From assembly GCA_002101905.1 (NCBI GenBank), contig LQPU01000019.1, forward strand, positions 26,199 to 90,198: DNA of 64,000 nucleotides, read 5' to 3'. Numbering within the stretch: position 1 is the first letter of the stretch; each line of letters begins with the position of its first letter. Both the position numbers and the translations under genes were made by a program. The DNA comes from Mycobacterium shimoidei. Lineage in GTDB: Bacteria; Actinomycetota; Actinomycetes; Mycobacteriales; Mycobacteriaceae. The notes beneath the pieces are model-generated. The model had not been told where the DNA came from. It saw only the letters and a program-made list of their open reading frames with translations, and did not search any database. Positions 45,284-54,012 of this stretch are shown here, piece by piece.

Positions 45284-47403
45284 CCTACGGATTCAACACC
45301 GGCAGTCCTCTTGCCCGGGTCGGGTCCGGCGACGAGACAGTGACGCTGGTCGAGGGCGCGACGTTCTGCCTGTCCGACCGTTACGGCGACATGGTGGTGG
45401 GCCGGCCGCACGGGCTGTTCTTCCGCGACGCCCGCGTCTTGTCGCGCTGGGAAATGCGGGTGGACGGCCAAGTGCCCGAGTCGTTGTCGGTGGAGACGAC
45501 GGAGGCGTTCGCGGCCCGGTTCATCATGCGGCGCGCTCCGCATTCCGCGCGCGCCGACAGCACCCTGCTGGTGGTCCGGGAACGGCTGATCGTCGATGGG
45601 CTGCGGGAGATTATCTCGCTGCACAACCTCGACAAGGAAAGCACCGCGGTGTTTCTCGAACTGCACGCCGACGCTGACTTCGCCGACCTGTTCGCGGTCA
45701 AGGAGGGGCGGGTGGCAGTCTCCGGCGCCGACATGGCGGTGACCGACGGCGAGCTGGTGCTGCGCGAGCGCGGTGACCAGGTGCGCGGCCTGACCATCAC
45801 CGCCACCGGTGATCCCATCGTGTTGCCCGGCTCGCTGAACTGGCGGGTGGTGGTGCCGCCGGGGGAGTGCTGGCAGACCGAAATCATGTTGCTGCCGACC
45901 TGGGCGAACCAGAAGATCACCCACCGCGTCCGCACCGGCGAGGATGTGGGATCCAGCGCGCCGGCCCGCAAGGTCGAGGCTTGGCGGGTCAGCTCGACCA
46001 ACGTCGAAACCGACCATCCGCGGCTCGCCGCGGTGTTGCGTCAGACCGAGAGCGACCTCGGGGCGCTGCTGATGCACGACGAAACCGGCCTGGGCCGATC
46101 GTTCGTCGCGGCCGGGGCACCCTGGTTCATGACGCTGTTCGGCCGCGACAGCGTGCTCACCGCGTGGATGGCGCTGCCGCTGGAGGTTGGGCTCGCGGTC
46201 GGCACGCTGCAGCGACTCGCCGCGTTGCAGGGCCGGCGCGTCGACCCGATCACCGAGGAAGAACCGGGCCGGCTCATGCACGAAATCCGGCGCGGCCCGG
46301 CCAGCGACGATGTGCTCGGCGGCAACGTCTACTACGGATCGGTCGACGTCACACCGCTTTTCGTGATGCTACTGGCCGAGGCGTGGCGGTGGGGAGCCGA
46401 CGAGACCGCCGTGCGCGCGCTGCTGCCCGCGGCCGACGCCGCATTGAGTTGGGCGGAGCGCTACGGCGATCGCGACGGGGACGGCTTCGTCGAATACCGG
46501 CGCGCCACCGACCGGGGGCTGATCAACCAGGGCTGGAAGGACAGCTTCGACGGCATCAACGATGCTGCGGGCCGGCGGGCCGAACCGCCCATCGCGCTGT
46601 GCGAGGTCCAGGGCTACCTGTACGCGGCGCTGCTCGGGCGCGCCGACCTCGCTGACGGGTTCGGCGATGCGGCCACAGCGGCGCGACTGCGTCAGTGGGC
46701 GCAAGAGTTGCGAGCCAAGTTCCTCGACGCCTTCTGGCTCCCGGACAAGGGGTGGTACGCGCTCGCGCTGGACGGCTCCAAGCGTCCGGTCGATGCCCTG
46801 ACCAGCAACGCGGCCCACTGTTTGTGGACCGGGATCGCGAGCGATGAACACGCCGAAGTCCTCGTCGAGCGGCTGGCCAGTGAGGAGATGGATTCCGGGT
46901 TCGGATTGCGCACGCTGGCGACCACGATGGGCGCCTATAACCCGATGAGCTACCACAACGGCTCGGTGTGGCCGCACGACACCGCGATCGCGGTGGCCGG
47001 GCTGCTGCGCTATCGGCACATTCCCGGCGCGGTCGAGCTGGCCGAGCACCTGGCCACGGGCCTGCTCGATGCGGCTGAGGCGTTCGGTGCCAGACTGCCC
47101 GAACTGTTCTGCGGCTTTCCGCGCTCCCAGTTCGCCACCCCGGTGCCTTACCCCACGTCGTGCTCGCCGCAGGCCTGGGCGAGTGCGGCCCCGCTGCTGT
47201 TGCTGCGGGCTTTTATGGGACTCGACCCCGACGTGCCGCACCGCAGGCTGTCGATCTCGGCGCATGTTCCGGCGGCGTGGGGTCGCGTCGAGCTGACCGA
47301 TCTGCGGCTGGGCAGCGTGACCGTGCACGTCGAAGCCGAGGGTGAGCTGGCCAAGACGCACGGGTTGCCCGACGACTGGGAGCTGGTGACGGCGTCGGCC
47401 TGA
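45280..47403 (+). CDS. glycogen-debranching-type amylo-alpha-1,6-glucosidase
   Basis: 707-residue protein. The N-terminal GDE-type beta domain (about residues 1-230) includes VVGRPHGLFFRDARVLSRWE. The C-terminal (alpha/alpha)6 glycosidase barrel shows APWFMTLFGRDSVLTAWMA, LINQGWKDSFDGIND (probable catalytic acid region), ALCEVQGYLYAALL and MSYHNGSVWPHDTAIAVAG. It hydrolyses glucosidic branches or related oligosaccharides. The GTG start overlaps the glycosyltransferase stop (GTGA). With that gene it forms a two-gene glycan operon that I do not recall at this locus in H37Rv. Confidence 0.9.
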   Translation: MTYGFNTGSPLARVGSGDETVTLVEGATFCLSDRYGDMVVGRPHGLFFRDARVLSRWEMRVDGQVPESLSVETTEAFAARFIMRRAPHSARADSTLLVVRERLIVDGLREIISLHNLDKESTAVFLELHADADFADLFAVKEGRVAVSGADMAVTDGELVLRERGDQVRGLTITATGDPIVLPGSLNWRVVVPPGECWQTEIMLLPTWANQKITHRVRTGEDVGSSAPARKVEAWRVSSTNVETDHPRLAAVLRQTESDLGALLMHDETGLGRSFVAAGAPWFMTLFGRDSVLTAWMALPLEVGLAVGTLQRLAALQGRRVDPITEEEPGRLMHEIRRGPASDDVLGGNVYYGSVDVTPLFVMLLAEAWRWGADETAVRALLPAADAALSWAERYGDRDGDGFVEYRRATDRGLINQGWKDSFDGINDAAGRRAEPPIALCEVQGYLYAALLGRADLADGFGDAATAARLRQWAQELRAKFLDAFWLPDKGWYALALDGSKRPVDALTSNAAHCLWTGIASDEHAEVLVERLASEEMDSGFGLRTLATTMGAYNPMSYHNGSVWPHDTAIAVAGLLRYRHIPGAVELAEHLATGLLDAAEAFGARLPELFCGFPRSQFATPVPYPTSCSPQAWASAAPLLLLRAFMGLDPDVPHRRLSISAHVPAAWGRVELTDLRLGSVTVHVEAEGELAKTHGLPDDWELVTASA

Positions 47404-47431
47404 GCCGACGGGCCTGGATATGGTGGTCGGC

Positions 47432-47541
47432 ATGATTTGCGCCAACGACGATGCAGAGCGCAGCGATGAGGAGGAGTGGCGCGCATGATCCGCGCCAACG
47501 ACGATGCAGAGCGCAGCGATGAGGAGGAGTGGCGCGCGTGA
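47432..47541 (+). repeat. two MIRU units encoding coupled 18-aa peptides
   Basis: Two 53-bp direct repeats (47432-47484, 47485-47537) differing at two positions. Each encodes MI(C/R)[15 protein letters not shown] followed by TGA. Unit 1's TGA overlaps unit 2's ATG (ATGA), and unit 2's TGA overlaps the echA6 GTG (GTGA). Sequence, length and the overlap pattern are those of mycobacterial interspersed repetitive units, which also carry the internal SD GAGGAGGAG. 47404-47431 carries nothing recognisable. Confidence 0.92.
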
Positions 47542-48269
47542 TTGCTGTGAGCCACGTCGAGCAGGTCATGACGATCGAGCTGCAACGCCCCGAGCGGCGT
47601 AACGCGCTCAACTCTGAGCTGGTCGAGGAGTTGCGGGAAGCGGTCCAGAAGGCCGCCGCGGAGAATGTGCGCGTCATCGTGCTCACAGGTCAGGGCACGG
47701 TGTTCTGTGCTGGCGCTGACCTGAGTGGCGACGCATTCGCCGCCGACTACCCGGACCGGCTGGTCGAGCTGCACAAAGCCATGGACGCCGCACCGATGCC
47801 GGTGGTCGGCGCGATCAACGGCCCGGCGATCGGCGCCGGACTGCAGTTGGCGATGCAATGTGATCTGCGGGTAGTGGCCCCCGATGCGTTCTTCCAATTT
47901 CCGACATCCAAATACGGTCTGGCACTGGATAACTGGAGTATCCGCCGACTGTCGTCGTTGGTCGGGCATGGCCGCGCCCGCGCGATGCTGCTGACCGCGG
48001 AAAAGCTGACCGCCGAGGCGGCGCTGCAGACCGGCATGGCCAACCGGATCGGGACACTGGCCGATGCACAGGCCTGGGCGGCGGAGATCGCCGGGCTGGC
48101 GCCGCTCGCGCTGCAGCACGCCAAGCGGGTGCTCAACGACGACGGCGCGATCGAAGAGCCGTGGCCTGCTCACAAGGAGTTGTTCGACAAGGCGTGGGCC
48201 AGCCAGGACGTGATCGAGGCACAGGTGGCCCGCCTGGAGAAGCGGCCGCCGAAGTTCCAGGGGGCGTGA
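47538..48269 (+). CDS. echA6: EchA6, enoyl-CoA hydratase-like fatty acyl-CoA binding protein
   Basis: 243-residue crotonase-fold protein, the same length as Rv0905. Oxyanion-hole segments are [20 protein letters not shown] and [20 protein letters not shown]; the usual catalytic glutamates are replaced as in Mtb EchA6, which binds fatty acyl-CoA and feeds FAS-II rather than hydrating substrate (established). GTG 47538 gives [16 protein letters not shown], matching the orthologue. It follows the MIRU units with a translational overlap, and the next gene starts 4 nt after its stop. Confidence 0.95.
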   Translation: MIAVSHVEQVMTIELQRPERRNALNSELVEELREAVQKAAAENVRVIVLTGQGTVFCAGADLSGDAFAADYPDRLVELHKAMDAAPMPVVGAINGPAIGAGLQLAMQCDLRVVAPDAFFQFPTSKYGLALDNWSIRRLSSLVGHGRARAMLLTAEKLTAEAALQTGMANRIGTLADAQAWAAEIAGLAPLALQHAKRVLNDDGAIEEPWPAHKELFDKAWASQDVIEAQVARLEKRPPKFQGA

Positions 48270-48273
48270 GCCG

Positions 48274-49383
48274 ATGTTGCGGGGGGCGTTGCGGCTCGCT
48301 GCCGGCACCGCCACGCTGGCCGGCAGCGGGTGGATGCTGCGTGCCCTGCACGGTGCGCCGACGGCCCTCGGCGCAGCGCCGGCTGCCATCCGCGCGGCGG
48401 CCGAACGCTCACCGAACCTGCGTGAGGGTGTGTTCGTCAATCCCGAGCCGGCCTCGGTGTTCAGCATCGACCGTGAGCAACAGCGGCTGATCCTGCGCGA
48501 AATCATCGGCGGGCGCGCCGCGACGCGACCCGCCGCCCCGATCCCGATGGAGCTGCCCCGCGGCCTCGCCGGTGTGGCCGAGGACATCGCGGTCTGTTGG
48601 TTGGGCCACGCCACGGTGCTGGTGGAACTCGACGGCTACCGGGTGCTCACCGACCCGATCTGGAGTGAGCGCTGCTCCCCGTCGGACGTCATCGGCCCGC
48701 AGCGAATGCATCCTCCGCCAACAGAAGTCGAAGGGTTGCCGGCGCTGGACGCAATCGTGATCAGCCACGACCACTACGACCACCTCGACACCGACACCGT
48801 CGTCGCGCTGGCTCGCACCCAGCGGGCGCCGTTTGTCGTGCCGTTGGGGGTCGGAGCGCACCTGCGCGCCTGGGGCATCCCCGGTGAGCGCATCATCGAA
48901 CTCGATTGGAACGAGGTCGCGCAGGTCGACGAGCTCCGTCTGGTATGCACACCGGCCCGGCATTTCTCGGGGCGGTTCTTGAGCCGCAACACCACGCTGT
49001 GGGCGTCGTGGGCGCTGATCGGGCCCAGACATCGCGCGTATTTCGCCGGTGATACCGGTTACACCAAGAGCTTTGCCGCGATCGGCGCCGCACACGGGCC
49101 ATTCGACGTCACGTTGATGCCGGTGGGCGCCTACAACAAAGCCTGGCCGGACATCCACATGAATCCGGAGGAGGCGGTCCGGGCACACCTCGACGTCGGC
49201 GGCCGGCTGTTGGTGCCGATCCACTGGTGCACCTTCCGGCTGGCGCCGCATCCCTGGGCCGAGCCGATCGAGCGACTCCTCGCCGCCGCCGAGTCATCCG
49301 ATGTCGAAGTGTCGGTGCCTAAGCCGGGTGGGCGAACCGGGCCTTCGCTCCCCGCGACACATGACCCGTGGTGGCGGTCGTAA
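48274..49383 (+). CDS. metallo-beta-lactamase-fold hydrolase (Rv0906-type)
   Basis: 369-residue protein, orthologue of Rv0906. An N-terminal hydrophobic stretch (residues 1-25) may be a signal or anchor. The MBL metal-binding motif is [11 protein letters not shown], with further ligands in [22 protein letters not shown] and [10 protein letters not shown]. It resembles NAPE-phospholipase-D-like/UlaG-like hydrolases. It follows echA6 directly. Rv0907, which sits after it in H37Rv, is missing, so ctpE follows. Confidence 0.9.
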   Translation: MLRGALRLAAGTATLAGSGWMLRALHGAPTALGAAPAAIRAAAERSPNLREGVFVNPEPASVFSIDREQQRLILREIIGGRAATRPAAPIPMELPRGLAGVAEDIAVCWLGHATVLVELDGYRVLTDPIWSERCSPSDVIGPQRMHPPPTEVEGLPALDAIVISHDHYDHLDTDTVVALARTQRAPFVVPLGVGAHLRAWGIPGERIIELDWNEVAQVDELRLVCTPARHFSGRFLSRNTTLWASWALIGPRHRAYFAGDTGYTKSFAAIGAAHGPFDVTLMPVGAYNKAWPDIHMNPEEAVRAHLDVGGRLLVPIHWCTFRLAPHPWAEPIERLLAAAESSDVEVSVPKPGGRTGPSLPATHDPWWRS

Positions 49384-49384
49384 C

Positions 49385-51799
49385 TTGCCTCACCCAGTGA
49401 CTGCCGGGTTGACCGACGCCGAGGTCGCGCAGCGCATCGCCGACGGCAAAACCAACGACGTTCCGGCGCGGGCCACCCGCAGTGTCCGAGACATCATCCG
49501 CGCCAACGTCTTCACCCGCATCAACGCGATTCTGGGTGTGCTGTTGGTGATCGTGTTGGCGACCGGTTCGCTGATCAACGGCATGTTCGGGCTGCTCATC
49601 ATCGCCAACAGCATTGTGGGCATGGTCCAGGAGATCAGGGCAAAGTGGACCTTGGACAAACTCGCGATCATCGGGCAGACAACTCCGATGGTGCGCCGCC
49701 AATCCGGGGTGCGCGCCTTGCCGCCCGGCGAAGTGGTGCTCGACGACATCATCGAACTCGGCGCGGGCGACCAGGTCGTCGTCGACGGCGAAGTCGTCGA
49801 GGAAGCCGGCCTGGAAGTCGACGAATCGCTGCTCACCGGCGAGGCCGATCACGTCGTGAAAAACATCGGGGATCCGGTCATGTCGGGCAGTTACGTCGTC
49901 GCCGGCACCGGCGCCTACCGCGCCACGAAGGTCGGCCGAGAGGCCTACGCCGCCAGACTCGCCGAGGAAGCCAGCAAGTTCACCCTGGTGAAATCCGAAC
50001 TGCGCAATGGCATCAACAAGATCCTGCAGCTGGTCACCTATCTGCTGATTCCAGCCGGCTTGTTGACCATCTACAGCCAACTGTTCACCATCCACGCCGA
50101 GTGGCGGGAGTCGGTGCTGCGGATGGTCGGTGCATTGGTGCCGATGGTCCCGGAGGGACTGGTATTGCTGACGTCGATCGCGTTCGCGGTGGGTGTGATC
50201 CGCCTGGGCGCCCGCCAGTGTCTGGTGCAGGAATTGCCCGCCATCGAGGGACTGGCCCGGGTCGACGTGGTATGTGCCGACAAGACCGGAACGCTGACCG
50301 AGAACGCCATGCGAGTCGCCGAGGTTCAGCATCTCGACAGTCAGCGCGAACGAATCGACGATGTACTCGCTTCGCTCGCCGCCGCCGACGCCCGGCCCAA
50401 CGCCAGCATGCAGGCCATCGCCGACGTGTACTCCTCGCCGCCCGGCTGGACGGCAACCGCGATCGCGCCGTTTCAGTCGGCGACCAAGTGGAGCGGCGCC
50501 TCCTATGGTGATCGGGGCAACTGGGTGATCGGGGCTCCGGACGTACTCGTCGATCCGGCATCGCCGGCCGCCGCCCGGGCGGAGGAAATCGGCGGACGCG
50601 GCCTGCGGGTGATGCTGTTGGCGGCCTGCGACCTGCCCGTCGACCATCCGGACGCGTTGCGCCGTTTGACTCCCGTCGCGCTGGTGGTGCTCGAGCAGAA
50701 GGTGCGGCCCGACGCTGCCGAAACCCTCAATTACTTTGCAATGCAGAATGTTTCAGTAAAGGTGATTTCCGGTGACAATGCGGTGTCGGTGGCCGCGGTC
50801 GCCGAGAAACTGGGCTTACGGGGCGAGACCATAGACGCCCGCCTTCTGCCCGCCGACCCCGATGAACTGGCCGAGGCGCTGGAACGCTACACCACGTTCG
50901 GCCGGGTGCTTCCCGACCAGAAGCGTGCGATGGTGCACGCGCTGCAATCGCGGGGGCATACCGTGGCGATGACCGGCGACGGCGTCAACGACGTGCTGGC
51001 GCTCAAGGATGCCGATATCGGCGTCGCGATGGGTTCGGGCAGCCCCGCGTCACGGGCAGTGGCTCAGATCGTCTTGCTGGACAACAGTTTCGGCACGCTG
51101 CCATACGTGGTCGCGGAGGGCCGACGGGTGATCGGCAACATCGAACGCGTCGCCAACCTATTTTTGACCAAGACCGTGTACTCGGTTCTGCTGGCGCTGC
51201 TGGTAGGTCTGGCCGGCGTGGGTTCCAAGCTGTTCGGCGCCGATCCACTGCCGTATCCCTTTCAGCCCATCCACGTCACGATCGCGGCCTGGTTCACCAT
51301 CGGCATTCCGGCGTTCATCTTGTCCCTCGCGCCCAACTACGAGCGTGCCCAACCCGGTTTCGCCCGACGGGTGGTGTCAGGCGCGTTGCCCTCGGGCCTG
51401 GTCGTCGGCGCGGCCACCTTCATCTCCTACCTGTCGGACTACCACGGTCGGGTGGCCAGTGCCCAGCAGCAGACGCAGGCGTCGACCGCTGCGCTGATCA
51501 CGTTGCTCATCACCGCGCTGTGGGTGCTCGCCGTAGTCGCACGCCCTTACCGATGGTGGAAAGTGGCGTTGGTGATTGCGTCCGCGCTGGCTTACGTGGT
51601 GATCTTCAGCCTGCCGCTGGCGCGAGAGAAGTTCCTGCTCGATCCGTCGAATGTGGTTGTGACATTCCAAGCGGTGGGGCTCGGCATACTCGGGGCCGCG
51701 GCGGTAGAGGTGCTGTGGTGGGTTCAGGGACGCATCCTGGGCGAGCGGCGCCGACTGTGGGCGGAGGCGCCGCAGACCCAGACGGTAGGGTTCGCCTAG
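49385..51799 (+). CDS. ctpE: P-type ATPase CtpE (calcium/metal transporter)
   Basis: 804-residue P-type ATPase, orthologue of Rv0908. The first helices contain [20 protein letters not shown]. Actuator-domain motif LLTGEAD, phosphorylation site [10 protein letters not shown] (D299), hinge [22 protein letters not shown] and a TM4 with [17 protein letters not shown] are all present. It is described as a calcium uptake ATPase in mycobacteria. The TTG at 49385 (1 nt after the upstream stop) is the earliest sensible start; GTG 49397 is an alternative. Confidence 0.93.
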   Translation: MPHPVTAGLTDAEVAQRIADGKTNDVPARATRSVRDIIRANVFTRINAILGVLLVIVLATGSLINGMFGLLIIANSIVGMVQEIRAKWTLDKLAIIGQTTPMVRRQSGVRALPPGEVVLDDIIELGAGDQVVVDGEVVEEAGLEVDESLLTGEADHVVKNIGDPVMSGSYVVAGTGAYRATKVGREAYAARLAEEASKFTLVKSELRNGINKILQLVTYLLIPAGLLTIYSQLFTIHAEWRESVLRMVGALVPMVPEGLVLLTSIAFAVGVIRLGARQCLVQELPAIEGLARVDVVCADKTGTLTENAMRVAEVQHLDSQRERIDDVLASLAAADARPNASMQAIADVYSSPPGWTATAIAPFQSATKWSGASYGDRGNWVIGAPDVLVDPASPAAARAEEIGGRGLRVMLLAACDLPVDHPDALRRLTPVALVVLEQKVRPDAAETLNYFAMQNVSVKVISGDNAVSVAAVAEKLGLRGETIDARLLPADPDELAEALERYTTFGRVLPDQKRAMVHALQSRGHTVAMTGDGVNDVLALKDADIGVAMGSGSPASRAVAQIVLLDNSFGTLPYVVAEGRRVIGNIERVANLFLTKTVYSVLLALLVGLAGVGSKLFGADPLPYPFQPIHVTIAAWFTIGIPAFILSLAPNYERAQPGFARRVVSGALPSGLVVGAATFISYLSDYHGRVASAQQQTQASTAALITLLITALWVLAVVARPYRWWKVALVIASALAYVVIFSLPLAREKFLLDPSNVVVTFQAVGLGILGAAAVEVLWWVQGRILGERRRLWAEAPQTQTVGFA

Positions 51800-51815
51800 C
51801 GGAAGGGAGGAATTC

Positions 51816-52253
51816 ATGGCCAAAGTCTCTGGATCCATCGACGTGCCGTTGCCGCCTGAAGAGGCCTGGGCTCACGCCGCCGACCTTTCCCGCTACAAGG
51901 AATGGCTCACCATCCATCGGGTGTGGCGCAGCAAACTACCCGACAAGCTGGAAAAGGGCACCGTCGTCGAGTCGATCGTCGAGGTCAAGGGCATGCCCAA
52001 CCGGATCAAATGGACGATCGTGCACTACAACCCGCCGCAGGCCATGACGCTCAACGGCGTGGGCGTGGGCGGGGTCAAGGTGAAGCTCTTGGCCAAGATC
52101 AAGCCCAAGGAGGACGGATCGGAGGTCAACTTCGACGTACACCTGGGCGGTCCGGCGCTGTTCGGCCCGATCGGCATGATCGTCGCGGGTGCGCTGAAGG
52201 GCGACATCCGCGAATCCCTGGAACGATTCGTCACGGTGTTCGCTGTGGCCTGA
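51816..52253 (+). CDS. SRPBCC-fold toxin homologue (Rv0910-type), no antitoxin beside it
   Basis: 145-residue START-like protein, orthologue of Rv0910 (144 aa), described as the toxin of the Rv0909-Rv0910 pair in M. tuberculosis. Segments: GSIDVPLPPEEAWAHAADLS, SRYKEWLTIHRVWRSKLPDK and a C-terminal helix. It starts 16 nt after ctpE with SD GGAAGGGAGGA. The Rv0909 antitoxin gene that should precede it is absent; the gap cannot hold it. It may therefore have another role here, such as lipid binding. Confidence 0.85.
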   Translation: MAKVSGSIDVPLPPEEAWAHAADLSRYKEWLTIHRVWRSKLPDKLEKGTVVESIVEVKGMPNRIKWTIVHYNPPQAMTLNGVGVGGVKVKLLAKIKPKEDGSEVNFDVHLGGPALFGPIGMIVAGALKGDIRESLERFVTVFAVA

Positions 52254-52340
52254 GCCCGGGGCGATGAGTTTTCGCACCGGCACGAGTCCATATCGATGAA
52301 GCCCGACATTGGGCCGCCATCGTATGAAAAGGAGACTCTC

Positions 52341-53114
52341 GTGCCCATTCGTCACCGCGCGCCGTTGGGCGCCCCCACCTGGATCGACCTCACGTCTTCC
52401 GACCTCGAGAAGGCCCAAGACTTCTATGGCACCGTATTCGGCTGGACTTTCGAATCCGCCGGGCCCGACTACGGCGGATACGTCAATGCCGCCAAGGGCG
52501 GTCACCCGGTCGCCGGGCTGATGGCGCGCAACCCGCAACAGGAGGGCCCGGACGCGTGGACCACCTACTTTCACACCGGCGACATCGACGCGACGGTGTC
52601 GGCGCTGACCGAGGCGGGCGGCTCGGTATACATGCCGCCAATGGAGGTGCCCGCCAAGGGTTTCATGAGCATGGCCACCGACCCGGGCGGAGCGTTTTTC
52701 GGTCTGTGGCAGCCGCTGGAGCATCGCGGTTTCGAGCTGATCGGTGAAGCCGGCGCCCCGGTGTGGCATCAGTTGACCACCCGGGACTACCGCACGGCCG
52801 TCGACTTCTACCGCCAAGTCCTCGGCTGGCGCACCGAGGCTGTCGAAGATACCGACGAATTCCGTTACACCACAGCATGGTTCGGCAATGAGCAACTACT
52901 GGGCGTGATGGACGGTGCCCGCATACTGCCCGCGGGCGTCCCATCGCACTGGACGATCTACTTCGGGGCAGAAGACGTCGACAAGACGTTGCAGGTGATC
53001 AACGACAACGGTGGTGCGGTGCTTCGGGACGCCGAGGACACGCCCTACGGCCGGTTGGCGGCCGCGACCGACCCCACCGGCGCGGTGTTCAACCTGTCGT
53101 CGTTACAGGGCTAG
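52341..53114 (+). CDS. double-VOC (glyoxalase-like) protein, Rv0911-type
   Basis: 257-residue protein with two vicinal-oxygen-chelate domains: residues about 1-120 (APTWIDLTSSDLEKAQDFYG, ATDPGGAFFGLWQPLEHRGF) and about 125-257 (HQLTTRDYRTAVDFYRQVLG, ATDPTGAVFNLSSLQG). The tandem repeat is at protein level. The GTG 52341 follows AAAGGAG. It matches Rv0911 in position and length and resembles proteins related to lactoylglutathione lyase or aromatic hydrocarbon dioxygenases. It overlaps the convergent cupin gene by 26 nt. Confidence 0.9.
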   Translation: MPIRHRAPLGAPTWIDLTSSDLEKAQDFYGTVFGWTFESAGPDYGGYVNAAKGGHPVAGLMARNPQQEGPDAWTTYFHTGDIDATVSALTEAGGSVYMPPMEVPAKGFMSMATDPGGAFFGLWQPLEHRGFELIGEAGAPVWHQLTTRDYRTAVDFYRQVLGWRTEAVEDTDEFRYTTAWFGNEQLLGVMDGARILPAGVPSHWTIYFGAEDVDKTLQVINDNGGAVLRDAEDTPYGRLAAATDPTGAVFNLSSLQG

Positions 53115-53553
53115 TCCCCGCGCCGAGACCGAAGTCGGCGTAGTCGAAACCCGGTACCGCCACACAACTGACCAGGCTGGGCTCGTCGTCACGGGGGCGG
53201 GCCCGCTGCCAGTATCGCGGCGGGACCAACAGCTGGGGTTGCTCGCCGGCCAGGATGTCGCTACCGAGCACATGGGTTGTGGTGCTGTGCCGTTCGCTTC
53301 CGATGTCGAGCAGCAGCGGGCTGCCGCGGTGGTGCATCCACAACTCGGCGCTGCGCACGGTGTGCCAGGCCGACTGCTGGCCGGGCATCAACAGCAGCAG
53401 GATCGCCGTTGCCGCGCTGCGCGGGCCGGTGTAATCCGGCGGCAGCGCGGACTGGCCGATGGTGATGTCACTGCGCCAGGTCTGCCGAAACCAACCGCCC
53501 TCGGGGTTGGGCGCCAGATCCAGCCGGCGAGCCCAATCGGGGAGCTCGGTCAT
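53089..53553 (-). CDS. cupin domain protein (DUF985)
   Basis: 154-residue cupin_5/DUF985 protein: LAPNPEGGWFRQTWRS, LLLMPGQQSAWHTVRSAELW (metal-site-like H and E) and LVPPRYWQRARPRDDEPSLVSCVAVPGFDY. The fold binds a metal or sugar-like ligand; function unknown. Its 3' end overlaps the double-VOC gene, the only genuine opposite-strand overlap of this size in the window. It is not recalled at this place in H37Rv. Confidence 0.85.
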   Translation of the reverse strand: MTELPDWARRLDLAPNPEGGWFRQTWRSDITIGQSALPPDYTGPRSAATAILLLLMPGQQSAWHTVRSAELWMHHRGSPLLLDIGSERHSTTTHVLGSDILAGEQPQLLVPPRYWQRARPRDDEPSLVSCVAVPGFDYADFGLGAGTSPVTTTG

Positions 53554-53588
53554 GACAGCTCCCCTAAAGCCCGCGCTAATGTCGCACT

Positions 53589-54005
53589 ATGTCTCGACTG
53601 CGTCCCGGCTGGCTGGTTGTGTTGTTCGCTACGGTGATGTCCGTCAGCGCCTGGCTGCCATGGTTGACGACGACCGCCAACGGCGGGGGCTGGGCAAGTG
53701 CCATCGGGGGCACGGCGGGCGGCCTGCATCTTCCGGCGCGCTTCGGGGTAGGTCAGCTGATTGTGTTGTTGTCTTCGATGCTGTTGGTGGCGGGCGCGAT
53801 GGTCGGCCGGGGCCTGTCGGCGAAACTGGCTTCGATTGCCGCACTGTTTATTTCGCTGTTGATCGCCGCGCTGACGGCGTGGTATTTCGATGCCAACGCC
53901 CACCCGCCGATCTCGGCCGGCTACGGGTTTTATATCGGAGCCGTCGCCGCCGCGGGCGCGGTGATCTGCTCCGGCTGGGCAGTGGCGTCGTCGCTGCATC
54001 GTTGA
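53589..54005 (+). CDS. small membrane protein (Rv0912-type)
   Basis: 138-residue membrane protein, orthologue of Rv0912 (149 aa). Helices: GWLVVLFATVMSVSAWLPWL, FGVGQLIVLLSSMLLVAGAM, ASIAALFISLLIAALTAWYF and YIGAVAAAGAVICSGWAVAS. No known domain or function. It converges with the carotenoid-cleavage-type gene, 7 nt apart. Confidence 0.85.
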   Translation: MSRLRPGWLVVLFATVMSVSAWLPWLTTTANGGGWASAIGGTAGGLHLPARFGVGQLIVLLSSMLLVAGAMVGRGLSAKLASIAALFISLLIAALTAWYFDANAHPPISAGYGFYIGAVAAAGAVICSGWAVASSLHR

Positions 54006-54012
54006 CAACTGG

